A DNA stretch of 40,072 nt from contig CANQKC010000023.1 of the NCBI GenBank assembly GCA_947624305.1, positions 1-40,072 of the forward strand, given 5' to 3'. Source of the stretch: an uncultured Monoglobus sp. Its GTDB lineage: Bacteria; Bacillota; Clostridia; Monoglobales; Monoglobaceae. This document shows positions 39,767-40,072 of this stretch, one piece after another; the first letter of the stretch is position 1, and each line of letters opens with the position of its first letter. A model generated the notes under the pieces. It was given only the letters and a program-made list of their open reading frames with translations. It did no database searches and had not been told where the DNA came from. The position numbers and the translations under genes are program-made.

Positions 39767-39994
39767 TCGGGCGGCATGACATAAGACAGTATAATCAATA
39801 ATTTTATGACAGGCTGTCAAAACGGGATTATGAAAGAGCGTATCAGCAAAAATGATACGCTCTTTTGCTTTATTTTTTGAGCTTACATAGTGGAATAATA
39901 GAGCTTTGTAAACAGCGCAAAAACGTTGATCTTAAAGCCATAATCAAGCATGGTCATATAATTATATTAAAACCCCTTAAAATTAAGTTCTATT
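39767..39994 (+). repeat. Structured dispersed repeat, copy 2 (inverted relative to copy 1)
   Basis: It matches 5842-6068 on the opposite strand over about 228 bp. The 41-bp block is at 39778-39818, the spacer is 14 bases, and the hairpin (39833-39865) is followed by TTGCTTTATTTTTT. A TATAAT lies inside the block at 39790-39795, so a short hairpin-ended RNA from here is possible. The match to copy 1 stops at 39994, where an insertion-sequence-like end begins. Confidence 0.75.
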
Positions 39995-39995
39995 A

Positions 39996-40072
39996 GGCTC
40001 TGCGGAAAAAGATGTGTAGGTAGTAAACGACAGACATCGACATGGTGAAAATCATGGGTTTAAACTTAGGTT
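39996..40072 (+). mobile_element. Possible left end of an ISL3-type insertion sequence (cut by window edge)
   Basis: GGCTCTGCGGAAAAAG starts exactly where the match between repeat copies 1 and 2 is lost. ISL3-family ends commonly begin GGCTCT. No transposase can be seen before the window ends, so the call rests on the junction and six bases of similarity. Confidence 0.3.

Overview
The window looks like a piece of chromosome from an uncultured, plant-polysaccharide-using, anaerobic Clostridia-type Firmicute, perhaps near the pectin specialists of the Oscillospirales or Monoglobales. The grounds are the Shine-Dalgarno-led genes, copper-amine-oxidase-like stalk domains, dockerin and cohesin modules, a secreted pectate lyase, an intracellular GH28, an HPr carrying both His15 and Ser46, and many dispersed GC-rich intergenic repeats. 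The taxonomic call is inference from gene content only.

Left part (1-7.2 kb): a type III restriction-modification locus whose methylase has lost its 5' half, including the catalytic motif, beside an intact restriction subunit. An AT-rich gene of unknown function and a coupled mini-ORF follow. Next comes about 1.1 kb of repeat DNA: a structured repeat with a hairpin, paired direct repeats with two consensus promoters, and GC-rich hairpin modules. A small XRE regulator is divergent from the next gene.

Secreted and pectin section (7.4-22 kb): a large LRR-pectate lyase fusion, a repeat island with heptanucleotide arrays, a conserved hypothetical, a second XRE regulator, and then a five-gene cluster. 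That cluster holds a frameshifted stalk protein, a GH25 lysozyme with a dockerin, a CHAP-like/ricin/SH3/Ig/cohesin protein, and two zinc-ribbon membrane proteins. A GH28 plus Gfo/Idh/MocA oxidoreductase operon and a secreted stalk protein follow.

Central section (22-31 kb): galE, a WG-repeat secreted protein and a BlaR/BlaI-like sensor-repressor pair all lie on the minus strand. The BlaR-like protein lacks the usual penicillin-binding sensor. A sirtuin deacylase has a long leader containing an intrinsic terminator. A TetR regulator is divergent from a glycogen branching enzyme, with a dyad over the predicted glgB start of transcription.

Right part (31-40 kb): a complete fructose PTS operon (fruR-fruK-fruA-ptsH-ptsI) with two direct-repeat operator candidates, a minus-strand ABC exporter of the bacitracin/lantibiotic-immunity type, and a small Cys-containing protein whose leader has been invaded by the GC-rich repeats. 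An inverted copy of the structured repeat follows, apparently cut by the end of an insertion sequence at the right edge.

Promoter and terminator calls are by eye from consensus boxes and hairpins. Family calls rest on recognisable motifs, not on any search.
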